From assembly GCF_030689025.1 (NCBI RefSeq), contig NZ_JAUYWA010000016.1, positions 20,372-84,371 on the forward strand: DNA of 64,000 nucleotides, given 5' to 3'. Under the pieces are notes generated by a model. That model did no database searches. It saw only the letters and a program-made list of their open reading frames with translations, and was not told where the DNA came from. Position numbers and translations under genes: made by a program. Every line of letters starts with the position of its first letter. The first letter of the stretch is position 1. The DNA comes from Oceanobacter sp. 1_MG-2023. Lineage in GTDB: Bacteria; Pseudomonadota; Gammaproteobacteria; Pseudomonadales; Oceanobacteraceae. Of the stretch, positions 42,697 to 52,616 are shown piece by piece.

Positions 42697-42878
42697 GCAA
42701 TCCGTTACCTGATGGCCGACAAAAAATAGCATTCTAACAGGGAGAGGCCGCCGCAACGCGGGACAAATCCGCGGTGATGTGCCGGACGGTGCGGTCAGTT
42801 TGCCGGATGGCTCGACAGCAGCCCGATTGACGCTTATCTTCCCTGTCGCCAAACACCAACCTATTTTCAGGATATGCC

Positions 42879-43565
42879 ATGTCGAGCAAAATGGATGCTT
42901 ATACCGAGAAACAGCGCGGTATTTATTACAACGCTTTCCGCCAACCCATGGCCCAGCCCGAACTGCAACTGACGGGTGCCAATCCTCCTGCCGACAGTGG
43001 TTTACTACTGATATTACGTTACCCCGACAGCCTGACGCGCTTGCTCAGCCAGGCCAGCGCCAGTATTGGCCAGATCATTCCCGCCATGAGTTATGGTGCC
43101 GACACCTTGCACACCACACTGGCAACAGGCAGCAAGCTGACCCAGCGCACAGAGAACGAAGCCAACGCCCTGGAGATTCAGGCAAACCAGTGGTTTATGA
43201 ACCAGGGCCAACCACTGGCACAAACCCGACTGGCCAATGTGTGTATTGGTTTCACCGATTGGCTGTACAACAGCAACACCCTGATTGCCGCCAGCAAAGC
43301 CAACGCCGGTTTCTGGCAGCTGGCAGAAGCCCTGGTCGAAAGCGCCCAACAGGCGGGCATTGAACTGAGCATGCCCTGGGGCAGCCACATTACCGTTTCC
43401 CGCTTTTTGGCCGAGCAACAATCCGCCGATATCATTCGCCATACCGTATCAGAATTACCGCCCTTACCCTGGGAGCCAATCACCCCCTGCGGTATTGAGT
43501 TGGTACGTTTTCAGTGTGATGCCGATGGGTTTCACTTCTTTCGGCGCGAAGACTGGTCCTGCTGA
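42879..43565 (+). CDS. 2H-phosphoesterase-superfamily-like protein
   Basis: The 228-residue protein is not recognised by name, but it has the paired motif of the 2H phosphoesterase superfamily. The first H-x-T is at His78 (DTLHTTLA) and the second at His170 (GSHITVSRF), about 92 residues apart. This family includes RNA 2'-5' ligases and cyclic phosphodiesterases. The C-terminal part (PCGIELVRFQCDADGFHFF) also fits the fold. It is divergent from recC and ahead of yciA with 157 bases between. The substrate is unknown. Confidence 0.6.
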   Translation: MSSKMDAYTEKQRGIYYNAFRQPMAQPELQLTGANPPADSGLLLILRYPDSLTRLLSQASASIGQIIPAMSYGADTLHTTLATGSKLTQRTENEANALEIQANQWFMNQGQPLAQTRLANVCIGFTDWLYNSNTLIAASKANAGFWQLAEALVESAQQAGIELSMPWGSHITVSRFLAEQQSADIIRHTVSELPPLPWEPITPCGIELVRFQCDADGFHFFRREDWSC

Positions 43566-43722
43566 AATCGACCTGACTATCAGAGCTATTTAAAAATCTG
43601 ATAATTCAATACGACATTCGGTGTATATTCCCTACCTGTTGCTACCACCTGTATCGCAAGACTGCTTCAACACCCTCCGGGCAACAGAGGGGTGATCATT
43701 CAGAACGAGGAAATATAACACC

Positions 43723-44148
43723 ATGAAAGAGGTTACCCGTGGTCGGTTGACCACTCGCACCATCGCCATGCCGAGCGATACCAACCCCGCTGGCGACATT
43801 TTCGGAGGCTGGGTACTCTCCCAAATGGACATCGCCGCCGGTATTTGCGCCGGGCAGCGTGCACAAGGACGTGTTGTCACGGTTGCAGTAGACAGCATGA
43901 GTTTTATTCGCCCGGTCAGAGTTGGCGATATTCTGGGGGTTTACACCGAAGTGGCCTACAGCGGCCGGACATCCATGGACATACACGTTGAAGCCTGGGT
44001 ACGTCGCGGTCGTATTGGTCAACGGGAAAGAGTAACCGAAGCCACCTTCAAGTTTGTCTCCATCGACGAAGACGGTGCTCCCACGCCCATTCCAGATGAA
44101 AAAGACCTGCCAACCTATGTACTGGACAACAACAACTGCGAATTCTGA
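43723..44148 (+). CDS. yciA: Acyl-CoA thioesterase, YciA-like
   Basis: This hotdog-fold thioesterase hydrolyses acyl-CoA to free acid and CoA. It has 141 residues. The catalytic Asp and surrounding residues are in PSDTNPAGDIFGGWVLSQMD, followed by VTVAVDSMSFIRPVRVGD, both YciA signatures. The ATG at 43723 is preceded by AGGAAAT. It looks monocistronic. Confidence 0.9.
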   Translation: MKEVTRGRLTTRTIAMPSDTNPAGDIFGGWVLSQMDIAAGICAGQRAQGRVVTVAVDSMSFIRPVRVGDILGVYTEVAYSGRTSMDIHVEAWVRRGRIGQRERVTEATFKFVSIDEDGAPTPIPDEKDLPTYVLDNNNCEF

Positions 44149-44273
44149 CCGGATCAGGTAACGCCACGATCATACGATCAGCGCACGCCATGGATGGCGA
44201 TCCGGGTGATCGGCGTTTATAAGCGCAGCGACCCCGGCATCAAAAACCGGAGTATTGGAACCCCTGGTGTCGA

Positions 44274-44312
44274 AAACCCAGGTATTAAACCCAGGTATCA
44301 GACCCAGACATC
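44274..44312. repeat. 13-base imperfect tandem repeat
   Basis: Three adjacent 13-base units (44274-44286, 44287-44299, 44300-44312), AAACCCAGGTATT and close variants. They lie just before the 3' end of the yehS gene in the 173-base gap after yciA. A related but more divergent stretch precedes them. Confidence 0.8.
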
Positions 44313-44321
44313 GAACAAAGG

Positions 44322-44813
44322 CTAGTCATCATCCTGCTGATATTCGCTGATATCTTCCGGTCGCAACTGACGCTGCATCCCCATCAGAAAGTTACGCAAT
44401 ATCTGGTCTTTGCACTCACGATAATTCTTATGATCCGGCTTGCGGAAAAACGCACTCAGTTCATGCTTGCTTAGACGGAAGCCCGCCACCTGCAAGGTCT
44501 CCAGAATATCCTCCGCTTGCATATCCAGAGCAATACGCAACTTGCGCAAGATAATATTATTGGTCAGACGCGTTTCCAGTTCAGGCTGGGCACCATCCCG
44601 CTTGCCACGATGAGTGTTGATAAAACCATTCAGAAATGCCGCCAGATCGGTATCACTGGCGATAAGCGCGGCTTCATCATCATCCTTTTTCAGCCAGCCA
44701 CAGACCTGCTCCCGAGTGACGGAACAATCCGCCGCCGCAAAAATAGCCATCATTTTGGAATCATTAAGATCGAAGGTATAGCGGATACGGCGGAATACAT
44801 CGTTATTGGTCAA
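44322..44813 (-). CDS. yehS: YehS / DUF1456 family protein
   Basis: A small conserved protein of unknown function. It carries two tandem DUF1456 modules: NNDVFRRIRYTFDLNDSKM with a following WLKKDDDEA, and NNIILRKLRIALDMQAEDILE with PDHKNYRECKDQILRNFL. The best start is uncertain. A TTG at 44813 gives 163 residues, close to the E. coli protein (about 156), and has CAGGAC upstream. An ATG at 44849 and another at 44867 give longer forms with a non-conserved N-terminus. The family is sometimes linked to RNA binding, but I cannot support a function from sequence. Confidence 0.85.
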   Translation of the reverse strand: MTNNDVFRRIRYTFDLNDSKMMAIFAAADCSVTREQVCGWLKKDDDEAALIASDTDLAAFLNGFINTHRGKRDGAQPELETRLTNNIILRKLRIALDMQAEDILETLQVAGFRLSKHELSAFFRKPDHKNYRECKDQILRNFLMGMQRQLRPEDISEYQQDDD

Positions 44814-45015
44814 GGTAAGTCCTGTTTGAGTAACCAGCAGTCGAATCATTACGACATGCATAAACAATGCATTTTAGCAGAGTCCGGCAGGTTGACCTAT
44901 CCAGCCCACCCAAACCACCACCCGCAGCAGCTGAAACAAAACTGCTTTTTTTGTATACTCCGCGCCCCGAAAAACCATCACGCACCGGTTTTACGTTCCG
45001 GTCAGCGAGGACACC

Positions 45016-46050
45016 ATGACATCATCCGCATCACCAACCCCTGCGCCCACGGCCAGTGAAACGCCCGTTAGTGGCTCTATCGTAGTTTGCGCCATGTACA
45101 AGTTCGTCACGCTTGACGATTTTGAGGCATTACGCCAGCCATTACTCGACACCATGCTCGCGCTGGACGTCAAAGGTACCCTGCTATTGGCCCACGAAGG
45201 CATCAACGGCACCGTCGCCGGTAGCCGCGCGGGTATTGATGGCTTGTTGGCCTACTTGCGTCAGGATTCACGTCTGGCCAACATTGGCTACAAGGAATCC
45301 TACGATGACGAACAGCCGTTCTACCGCACCAAGGTCAAACTCAAAAAAGAAATCGTTACCATGGGTATCGAAGGAATCGACCCGAAACGTGTAGTAGGCA
45401 CTTACGTACAACCCAAAGACTGGAATGCCCTGATTTCCGACCCGGAGGTCTTGCTGGTCGATACCCGCAACGACTACGAAGTTGGTATAGGTACCTTCAA
45501 AGGTGCACAAGACCCGAACACCAAAACCTTCCGTGAATTCCCTCAGTACGTAAAAGAAAACCTCAACCTGGAAAAACACAAAAAAGTCGCCATGTTCTGT
45601 ACTGGTGGCATCCGCTGCGAAAAATCCACCGCCTACCTGAAGGAGCAAGGTTTTGACGAGGTCTACCACCTCGAAGGTGGCATTCTGAAATACCTGGAAG
45701 AAGTCCCCGAAGCAGAAACCCTGTGGCAAGGCGAATGTTTTGTCTTCGACAATCGCGTCACCGTTAACCACAAGCTGGAAAAAGGCGAATACGACCAATG
45801 CCATGCCTGCCGTCGCCCGATCACCGAAGCCGACAAACAATCTGAACATTACCTGCAAGGCGTTAGTTGCCATCACTGCATTAATGAATATTCAGACGAA
45901 CAACGGGAACGTTTCCGCCAGCGCGAACATCAGATGCAACTGGCCAAACAACGTGGTGAAGATCACCTCGGCAACGACCTGCAAGATATTATTGAGCAGC
46001 GTCGCCAGGAAAAACTCGCCTTCAAGGCACAGCAGCGGCAACAAGACTAA
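45016..46050 (+). CDS. trhO: tRNA uridine(34) hydroxylase TrhO
   Basis: TrhO (YceA) is an oxygen-dependent rhodanese-like enzyme. It makes 5-hydroxyuridine at the wobble position of some tRNAs, a step toward cmo5U/mo5U. The 344 residues include the N-terminal ferredoxin-like domain ([29 protein letters not shown]) and the rhodanese domain with active-site Cys in [12 protein letters not shown] near residue 198. A C-terminal zinc-type Cys cluster ([12 protein letters not shown]) follows. A hairpin downstream probably terminates it. It is the last core-genome gene before the accessory region. Confidence 0.95.
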   Translation: MTSSASPTPAPTASETPVSGSIVVCAMYKFVTLDDFEALRQPLLDTMLALDVKGTLLLAHEGINGTVAGSRAGIDGLLAYLRQDSRLANIGYKESYDDEQPFYRTKVKLKKEIVTMGIEGIDPKRVVGTYVQPKDWNALISDPEVLLVDTRNDYEVGIGTFKGAQDPNTKTFREFPQYVKENLNLEKHKKVAMFCTGGIRCEKSTAYLKEQGFDEVYHLEGGILKYLEEVPEAETLWQGECFVFDNRVTVNHKLEKGEYDQCHACRRPITEADKQSEHYLQGVSCHHCINEYSDEQRERFRQREHQMQLAKQRGEDHLGNDLQDIIEQRRQEKLAFKAQQRQQD

Positions 46051-46094
46051 GACGTCACCTGGAAAAACCAAGAATATATAGGAAGAGATTCAAA

Positions 46095-46137
46095 CAGCGC
46101 TTTTTGTATGGTCACCGCTCTTGACCATCAGGCGCTG
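46095..46137 (+). terminator. Composite hairpin after trhO
   Basis: An outer stem CAGCGC / GCGCTG (46095-46100 with 46132-46137) encloses an inner TGGTCA / TGACCA stem (46109-46114 with 46122-46127). It is followed by a pyrimidine-rich TCTTTCTTTT. It probably ends trhO transcription. Confidence 0.55.
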
Positions 46138-46227
46138 TCTTTCTTTTGGGACCCCAGTCTTTTCGGGACACCCACTCTAGTACCTTCTCCTGATACCCAA
46201 CCCGTTGGTTATTGGCTATTGACGCTG

Positions 46228-46281
46228 TAGTCGTTATGTCTTATCAGCACCTCTGCTAACTGATAAGACAGTTAACGACTA
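46228..46281. other. Long inverted repeat at the 3' end of druE
   Basis: About 20 nearly perfect base pairs (46228-46247 with 46260-46281, a two-base bulge on the right arm) enclose a 12-base loop. It lies three bases past the druE stop. There is no T-run on the minus strand, so it is not a standard intrinsic terminator. It may protect the mRNA 3' end or mark the edge of the defence module. Confidence 0.7.
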
Positions 46282-46283
46282 AA

Positions 46284-49200
46284 TCAAGCAATCCACTCAA
46301 CAGAAATATCTGTTTCCCAGGATTCACTATTATGTACCTTCAGAGTGGCCAGACGGTCACTCATACCATCTATCAATACATCGGCTTCTTCCGAAAAATC
46401 GAAATTGGGCGAACCACCAAGTCGCCAATAACCAACTCCCTGGTCAAAACGGATACGCAGCAAACTGCCGTTGGAAAATGCAATATCCAGCTTACGACTG
46501 TGAGGGATATCGCGATTGGAATCGACAACCTCAAGGTCAAAATAAACACCGCTGCGCTTACTTAGCCAACCCAAGGTGAAATCTCTGAAATGCTGCTCAT
46601 CGCTCCAATCGTGGAATATTTTATATCCATCCCGATCCTTGCGCTTGAATAAGGTCTGTATGGTTGCATCATGCGAGTCCATCTTCGTCATCACAGGCCC
46701 CAACAAACTGGTCAGTATCAGGATATAGGACGGGCTTTGCAGATAGCGGTCGGAATAATTCAGTGAGGTTATCTGAACGGTGTCATCAGCCATAATGGCC
46801 GCCAGTTCATCAACATGCTCACCAATATATTGCCAGAAAAGCTTACCGAAATTAGACAGAGTGCCATTCAACTCACTTTTGATTTCAAGATTTGTTACAC
46901 GACTTCGGGCTACCCAGTCCTCAGCCTCAGTCCATGTCGAGGTATCAAGCTCGGTTGTTTGCCAAGCAGGCAACTGCTCTGAAGATACCGTTAAACCACC
47001 ACTCTGGTGCCAGCCTTTTCCCGGAACAGAAGTTTCTGGCTCACTGGAAGCAATGGTTAAAACGCGTTCCGCAAACTCTAGCTGAGCGACAAGAACAGCC
47101 TCCATTGGCTCCTTTGAAGTACGCAATTGGACTCCAATGGCTCTGAGTGCTAGCAGGTCCTCACATAATTCTTGAGATGCAATATCCGCAGGAAGCATTA
47201 AATCGACTTGTATCTCATCGACCAGGCAATAGGTTTGTAATGCCTTGCGGAACTGCCCTGCAGACAAATCCCAATCAGCTTGCTCGCTAGCGACACGTAC
47301 CACCAGCTTATTGGCACCTTCGCGAATTCCTTTTTGAATGACCCCTTCCACCGACAGTGGCTGATATTTGCCTGCTGGCAATAATTGGGCTGATTCCGGC
47401 AATTGGATGCGATGAGAGAAATCATCACCCAGCCATTCCAGCCCCAGTTGGCGATTCAGCTTGTCGTGAAAATGGCGAGTCGATGAATCCAACAGGCATT
47501 CACTGCACGCTGTGTCACAGTGGCTACAACGCAGGCGCCTTACCATATCCAGCAGAATATCTTCAATGCATTCAGGTGCAGCAGACGCAAAACCAGCACC
47601 GCCACTGAGCTCATCGTATAACTGGATGACCAGCACTGACTGGCCATCAATTTTGGCTGGTCGTGTACCAAAGCCAAGCTCTGAAGCAGAAATCCCCAAC
47701 TTGCCAGCCAAAGCAAATCTCAAGGCTACGGCCAATGTCAGAGCAACCGAGCGATTACTGCCATTTTCACCATCATCAATCAGGTATTCATTGCTGGCTG
47801 GTTGACGTAATACCAACTCGAATACATCGGTTCTGCTATGGGCACCCAGAGTAATGTTGGCTTGTAACGCACCTTGCCCACCACACTCGGCGATTTTATG
47901 CTGGCCATTCTCTTCATAACGATCATCTTTGGATGGCCGTGGTGATTTATGTGGTCGACTGGTATTCAGCTCAGGAGAGAATTCGCCATTTTTATCCATG
48001 GAGTGGGCTCGACCGCACTGCATACATACCGCAAAGCCGGTTTTAAACTCACCATCGCTATGGTGAAAAACCATGCCTTCAGGGCCAGAGCGCATAAAGC
48101 CTAAAGCAGGGTCTGGCAAAGCAACTGGCGGTGCATCTTTTACGATCACCCACGGTTGCTGCACCGGAATGTATCTCTGATGCTCAACGTTATTGGTGGT
48201 CGACTCATAGGCATCTGTCACAAAGCCAGCCGGTACTAATACCTTCTTGATGTTCGAAGCCTTGATATCTGCACCGCAACTGCTATTGGAACAGACCAAA
48301 GCGCTGGTATCAGTTACACCATCCTCATAGCCTAATTCCCCACAGTGGTCACAACGCCAGGCCAAATCAAACTTTTGGGCTTCATTAGTATCCGCAGCAA
48401 GATTATGCCAATGCAGGGAAACACCTGCTGAGCGGAAGACTCTGCCATCCAGAACAATTTCAGCCCCCGGTGCGTATTCCCGGATGGCAATGGCCAAATT
48501 ACGAGAAGGAAGCCCCTTGTAGCGAGATATATTGTCTTCTCGATCTTTTTTCTGCTCTTTTTGTTTTCGGGTACGAGTGTAATCCTCAATAGTGTAATTA
48601 TCGAAGTTCACCACATCTGTCGGAAACCCATAGCCTGGAAGGAAGGTTCGTGCCGCCAGATCACGCAGGAGGTATTCCCCCATATGGCGCTTCTGTTCCA
48701 CTTCAAGCCGCTTGTCGTAGGGGCTATATTTCCTGGCAGAATTCTTCTCGCTTGCCAGATAATTGAATACACCCAACCAACGCCCCTGGAGTTTCTCAAT
48801 AGCCTCTCGAGCATCAAGGCGTAATTGCGAAGCCTTACGACCATGCAGGCCGGTACCCTTGACAGCAGATTCCAGAACGCCATCAAGGTCAGCATTACCA
48901 CTGCCTTTCAAAGAATCCATAAAGCGATTGCACAACGAATCATCCGCTGTTTTTTCGAAGAACCAGCCTGTTGTTAATACATGCTTGTCTTTTTGGGTAA
49001 CACCCACATCGTTACAGAGAAAATTCGAGAGTAGAATCGCGTTTACATGACGTTGAACAAGACGCTCTGAATTCAATGCTACGGCTGGCGCAGGAATTTT
49101 GGTTTCAAAGGGCCATCTAGGGTCTGCAAACACTTGCTGGTCATGCGGATTGCCTTTACAAAGAGTATAAGCCAAAGCACGTGATTCCTTGCTTCGACCA

Positions 49201-52200
49201 GCTCGCCCTGCTCGCTGAAGATAGTTAGCAGGATGTGGCGGCACGTTATTCATCACTACTGCAGAGATACCGCCAATATCTACCCCCATTTCCATGGTGG
49301 TTGAGCAGTTCAGGACATTGATTTTACCTTCTTTGAAAAGGTCTTCGTAATTCCCAAGGCGTTCAGCCGATTGCTGGGCAGAGTGCTCGGCAGTGCGGTA
49401 ATAGAAACCACCTTCTACTGCCCGGTCGTTAATATCTGTCCAAAGGTTCTCTGATCTCAGTGCCGCTACTTTTGGGTCCTCAGCAACCATCGAACGTATT
49501 TTAGTGATCCCCTTTTGATAATCATCATCTGAGCGATCGAAGCGCCATACCTCTGGTAACTCAGCTTTTCGGCAAAGATAACGAGCACGTTTGTCATCCG
49601 TCAGCTGCTCGAAGTCCAACCTCTGTGGCAAGTAAGGCGTAAAACCACAGAAGGTGGTATCAATCAGCTTATGAGTCACCGGGCACACCCAAGCTTCAGT
49701 CATCAGAGAAAACGTTAACTTCTCTTTCGACAGAAAATGACGATTTTCATCACTTTTCAGAATACCATTAGGGCCGGTTAATGATTTCCAGGCATAACGT
49801 AACCAGTCATTCACCAAATCCTTGGTATCCTTGCGGGCCGGGTCCAGTTTTGCACCTAACAACAGTAGCTTGATCAAACGCTGATTAAAGTTATTACCAC
49901 GAATCAATGGCCAAAGTTTGATGCGGGAGTCCGTTGATTCTTCAGAGTCCGGACTACGCAGCGTTTTCGAGGAAAACTTGTTACCAATCCAGTACTTCCA
50001 TGTGTCACTGATCTGGACAAAGGTATTTTCCCGAACATAGAAGTCCAGGCAGACTTTCAGGAAATCGGCCCAGTCTTTTTTGGTAAGCCCTTTGGATGTC
50101 CAGCCGTCGGGCAGAATCATTGCCGCTGACGATAGGTCTTTATAGCTCACAGCCACCAGCCCCTGAGTTTCCAAACTGTTTTGGCGCTTTGGTCGCCGCA
50201 TAAACTCGCGAAACAACAGCATTTCAGCCAAGGCTTGTTTTCCAGTATTTTCGTCAAAGATCTCCGGCTTTTGATGCTTGTTATTTGCTAACATGAATTC
50301 ATAAACGTCTCGTTTATTCTTGCTCAGCTCCTCTGTCAGATCTCTCCAAGTGACCTGTACTTTGGGTACTTGAGCTGCCATCCCTAGCTGTTTATCAAGT
50401 TGCCCCTGTAATCTTTTTGCACGCTTATCAGCCTCTTCCGCTTCGAGCGGCATTCCCCACGATTGATACTCATCAGATTCTTGCTTGGCAGATTCAATCT
50501 TGGCTTTAATTTGTTCAGCATTTACAGTGGGATTTGGACTATCAATTTTCATCCCAGCTTGAGTATTGGATAAATACTCCAATACCAAACCACGAAGCTT
50601 GCTTCTCTCTGCTTCCTGCTGCATCCGCACAGACATCCGAGCAGTACCCTGTCGACTATCTGTGAATGTAATCAGTCGACGCCCACGGCCCGGTAGGTTT
50701 TGATAACTGATAGAAGAGTCTTTATCCTCAAAATCAAGGCAATATTCCAAGACTGTTGGAACTGCGTTAGCGATATAAAAAGGAGACCCAAGTAACGAAC
50801 GCCGGAATGGCGAACTACCGTTAAAGCCTTTGTGGCTGCAACTTGAACAACAAGGCTCCACATCATTCATTCCCAGTGAAACCAAGTCACCAGATAAGCC
50901 ACCAATAGCGCCAGAGAGGCGATCAATCCCCATTTGCAAGAAATGATTTTCTTCATTAGCAAGATGTGAAACGACCAAAGGAACGTTCACTACAGACTGG
51001 ATTGAACCATCTACAGTTTCTTCTACATGGAATTCCTCATCACTCTGGAGAGAAAACTCATCATCTTGCTGATTATCCCAGTGGCTCAATACGCCATTTT
51101 TATCCCTTGCCAGCAGATGCGGCTCATTACACTCATTACAAAACGCCAGCTCAAACACCTGTGCACCACAATCACACTTTTGCCGCTGACTGGTATACAC
51201 CATGCCGTAAGGCCAGCTTTTTTCTAACGGGGTATCGGTTTTGCAGGAACAATTGGGATCGAAGCAGGCCCAGATGCCTTGGGTCGTACGTTGAAAGAAG
51301 TGCGCCCGCACTTTCAGGAAAGATTCAGCTTTCTCCTGTGGCTTAGTCGTCGTACAGACATCCAGCCAGCGCAAAAGCTCGTCCTGGCTGAAACCACGGC
51401 CAACCTTCGCAGACACAGAAGTGACCAACTCGTCGAGTTTCAAAGGCCGTGTGCTACTCACAAGACAATGTCGTAGTGCTCTGGCCTCTGGTGAGTGAGT
51501 CAGTAGGTCGTAACGTTCAGGCAGAACCTCAGGCTGTTTTTTGTCTTCCGGCTGCATGGCTTCAAGGCTAGCCAGCTTCACTGGTTTATCCCGACTCTCA
51601 CACAAGTCCGGCACAACACGACTACCGCCCAATACATCAATCTGACTGGTCGGTACGCCGGAAAGATCACCGAGAAATGCTTTTAATTGCTCGGCAGCAT
51701 CATCACCGGCAATAGTAGCGGACGTCGCCACAAATCGAACATTCTGCGGCATTACTCCAAAGGCATTCATGACGCGGCGAAGCTGCATTGCCAGTTCTGC
51801 GGCCTGAGAGCCAACATAAGTATGGGCTTCGTCCAGAACGATCCAGCGCAGGGTTTTACCTTCACGGGATTTTTTCAGAATCGGCGCGTCGACCTGACGC
51901 ACCATCATGTATTCCAGCATGGTGCCATTGGTCACCAAGATTGGGGCTGGGGCCTCACGCATGGTTTCACGAGTCAGCACTTCGTTCGGGCGCTGCTTCT
52001 GCTCGGTCACCTTGCCGTTCAGTTTTTCGGGGGTATTACCGTTATAGAGGCAATAACGGATGCCGTTTCCAAACGCCTGAGTCCAGGCATCCAGACGTTC
52101 GCGCTGGGAGTTGATCAGAGCGTTCAGCGGGTACAAGAACAAGGCATGAACGCCTTCTAACGGCTGTTTTTTATTGACTTCATAACACTGATGCAAGTCT

Positions 52201-52616
52201 TCCAGTACCGGTACCATAAAGCATTCGGTCTTGCCGGAACCGGTACCACTGGTAACCACCACCGAGTGTTTTTTATCCAGCAATGATTGCCAACTGGCTA
52301 ATTGATGAGTAAACGGTTGCCAGTCCGCTCCAAAGCGATAACGACCGTTATCTTTGCTGTCAAGCGATGCCACTACCGCTTTACTCAGCAAGCCGTTATT
52401 CACCAGCTGCTCCATAGTCTGCCCGGCATGTGCCCAACCAAACGTCTGCTCAAACATTGGTGGCGCCAGAAATGAGCCCGGCTTGCCACACTCGGCATTC
52501 ATCTGCTTCGATAAATGTTCACGCAGCCCCGGATGAACAATACCAGACACACTCAGAGTCGCTTCCGTAGTGCGGGAAAGAGACTGCTTTACTATGGATG
52601 CGAAATAGCTGCTCAT
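46284..52616 (-). CDS. druE: DruE-like DEAD/DEAH helicase with DUF1998 (Druantia type III)
   Basis: This is a very large SF2 helicase of 2110 residues. Walker A GTGSGKTE is near residue 124, DEAH (LDEAHTYVGS) near 262, VATSATIAG near 300, TDSRQG near 652 and motif VI QRAGRAGRS near 1135. Three Cys clusters are visible, near residues 450-500 (CDCGAQVFELAFCNEC), near 1420-1445 (CDHCGELGY) and near 1700 (CSHCDTACSECLLD). The last fits the DUF1998 zinc region. Size and the partnership with the 1116-residue gene match DruE of the Druantia anti-phage system type III. How Druantia stops phage is not known to me in detail. It overlaps the upstream gene by four bases. DISARM DrmA/DrmB was considered, but those are split proteins with methylase partners. 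Confidence 0.82.
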   Translation of the reverse strand: MSSYFASIVKQSLSRTTEATLSVSGIVHPGLREHLSKQMNAECGKPGSFLAPPMFEQTFGWAHAGQTMEQLVNNGLLSKAVVASLDSKDNGRYRFGADWQPFTHQLASWQSLLDKKHSVVVTSGTGSGKTECFMVPVLEDLHQCYEVNKKQPLEGVHALFLYPLNALINSQRERLDAWTQAFGNGIRYCLYNGNTPEKLNGKVTEQKQRPNEVLTRETMREAPAPILVTNGTMLEYMMVRQVDAPILKKSREGKTLRWIVLDEAHTYVGSQAAELAMQLRRVMNAFGVMPQNVRFVATSATIAGDDAAEQLKAFLGDLSGVPTSQIDVLGGSRVVPDLCESRDKPVKLASLEAMQPEDKKQPEVLPERYDLLTHSPEARALRHCLVSSTRPLKLDELVTSVSAKVGRGFSQDELLRWLDVCTTTKPQEKAESFLKVRAHFFQRTTQGIWACFDPNCSCKTDTPLEKSWPYGMVYTSQRQKCDCGAQVFELAFCNECNEPHLLARDKNGVLSHWDNQQDDEFSLQSDEEFHVEETVDGSIQSVVNVPLVVSHLANEENHFLQMGIDRLSGAIGGLSGDLVSLGMNDVEPCCSSCSHKGFNGSSPFRRSLLGSPFYIANAVPTVLEYCLDFEDKDSSISYQNLPGRGRRLITFTDSRQGTARMSVRMQQEAERSKLRGLVLEYLSNTQAGMKIDSPNPTVNAEQIKAKIESAKQESDEYQSWGMPLEAEEADKRAKRLQGQLDKQLGMAAQVPKVQVTWRDLTEELSKNKRDVYEFMLANNKHQKPEIFDENTGKQALAEMLLFREFMRRPKRQNSLETQGLVAVSYKDLSSAAMILPDGWTSKGLTKKDWADFLKVCLDFYVRENTFVQISDTWKYWIGNKFSSKTLRSPDSEESTDSRIKLWPLIRGNNFNQRLIKLLLLGAKLDPARKDTKDLVNDWLRYAWKSLTGPNGILKSDENRHFLSKEKLTFSLMTEAWVCPVTHKLIDTTFCGFTPYLPQRLDFEQLTDDKRARYLCRKAELPEVWRFDRSDDDYQKGITKIRSMVAEDPKVAALRSENLWTDINDRAVEGGFYYRTAEHSAQQSAERLGNYEDLFKEGKINVLNCSTTMEMGVDIGGISAVVMNNVPPHPANYLQRAGRAGRSKESRALAYTLCKGNPHDQQVFADPRWPFETKIPAPAVALNSERLVQRHVNAILLSNFLCNDVGVTQKDKHVLTTGWFFEKTADDSLCNRFMDSLKGSGNADLDGVLESAVKGTGLHGRKASQLRLDAREAIEKLQGRWLGVFNYLASEKNSARKYSPYDKRLEVEQKRHMGEYLLRDLAARTFLPGYGFPTDVVNFDNYTIEDYTRTRKQKEQKKDREDNISRYKGLPSRNLAIAIREYAPGAEIVLDGRVFRSAGVSLHWHNLAADTNEAQKFDLAWRCDHCGELGYEDGVTDTSALVCSNSSCGADIKASNIKKVLVPAGFVTDAYESTTNNVEHQRYIPVQQPWVIVKDAPPVALPDPALGFMRSGPEGMVFHHSDGEFKTGFAVCMQCGRAHSMDKNGEFSPELNTSRPHKSPRPSKDDRYEENGQHKIAECGGQGALQANITLGAHSRTDVFELVLRQPASNEYLIDDGENGSNRSVALTLAVALRFALAGKLGISASELGFGTRPAKIDGQSVLVIQLYDELSGGAGFASAAPECIEDILLDMVRRLRCSHCDTACSECLLDSSTRHFHDKLNRQLGLEWLGDDFSHRIQLPESAQLLPAGKYQPLSVEGVIQKGIREGANKLVVRVASEQADWDLSAGQFRKALQTYCLVDEIQVDLMLPADIASQELCEDLLALRAIGVQLRTSKEPMEAVLVAQLEFAERVLTIASSEPETSVPGKGWHQSGGLTVSSEQLPAWQTTELDTSTWTEAEDWVARSRVTNLEIKSELNGTLSNFGKLFWQYIGEHVDELAAIMADDTVQITSLNYSDRYLQSPSYILILTSLLGPVMTKMDSHDATIQTLFKRKDRDGYKIFHDWSDEQHFRDFTLGWLSKRSGVYFDLEVVDSNRDIPHSRKLDIAFSNGSLLRIRFDQGVGYWRLGGSPNFDFSEEADVLIDGMSDRLATLKVHNSESWETDISVEWIA

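Noticed and set aside
44270..44315. CRISPR array
   Set aside because: The repeats are 13 bases, directly adjacent without spacers, and no cas gene is in the window.
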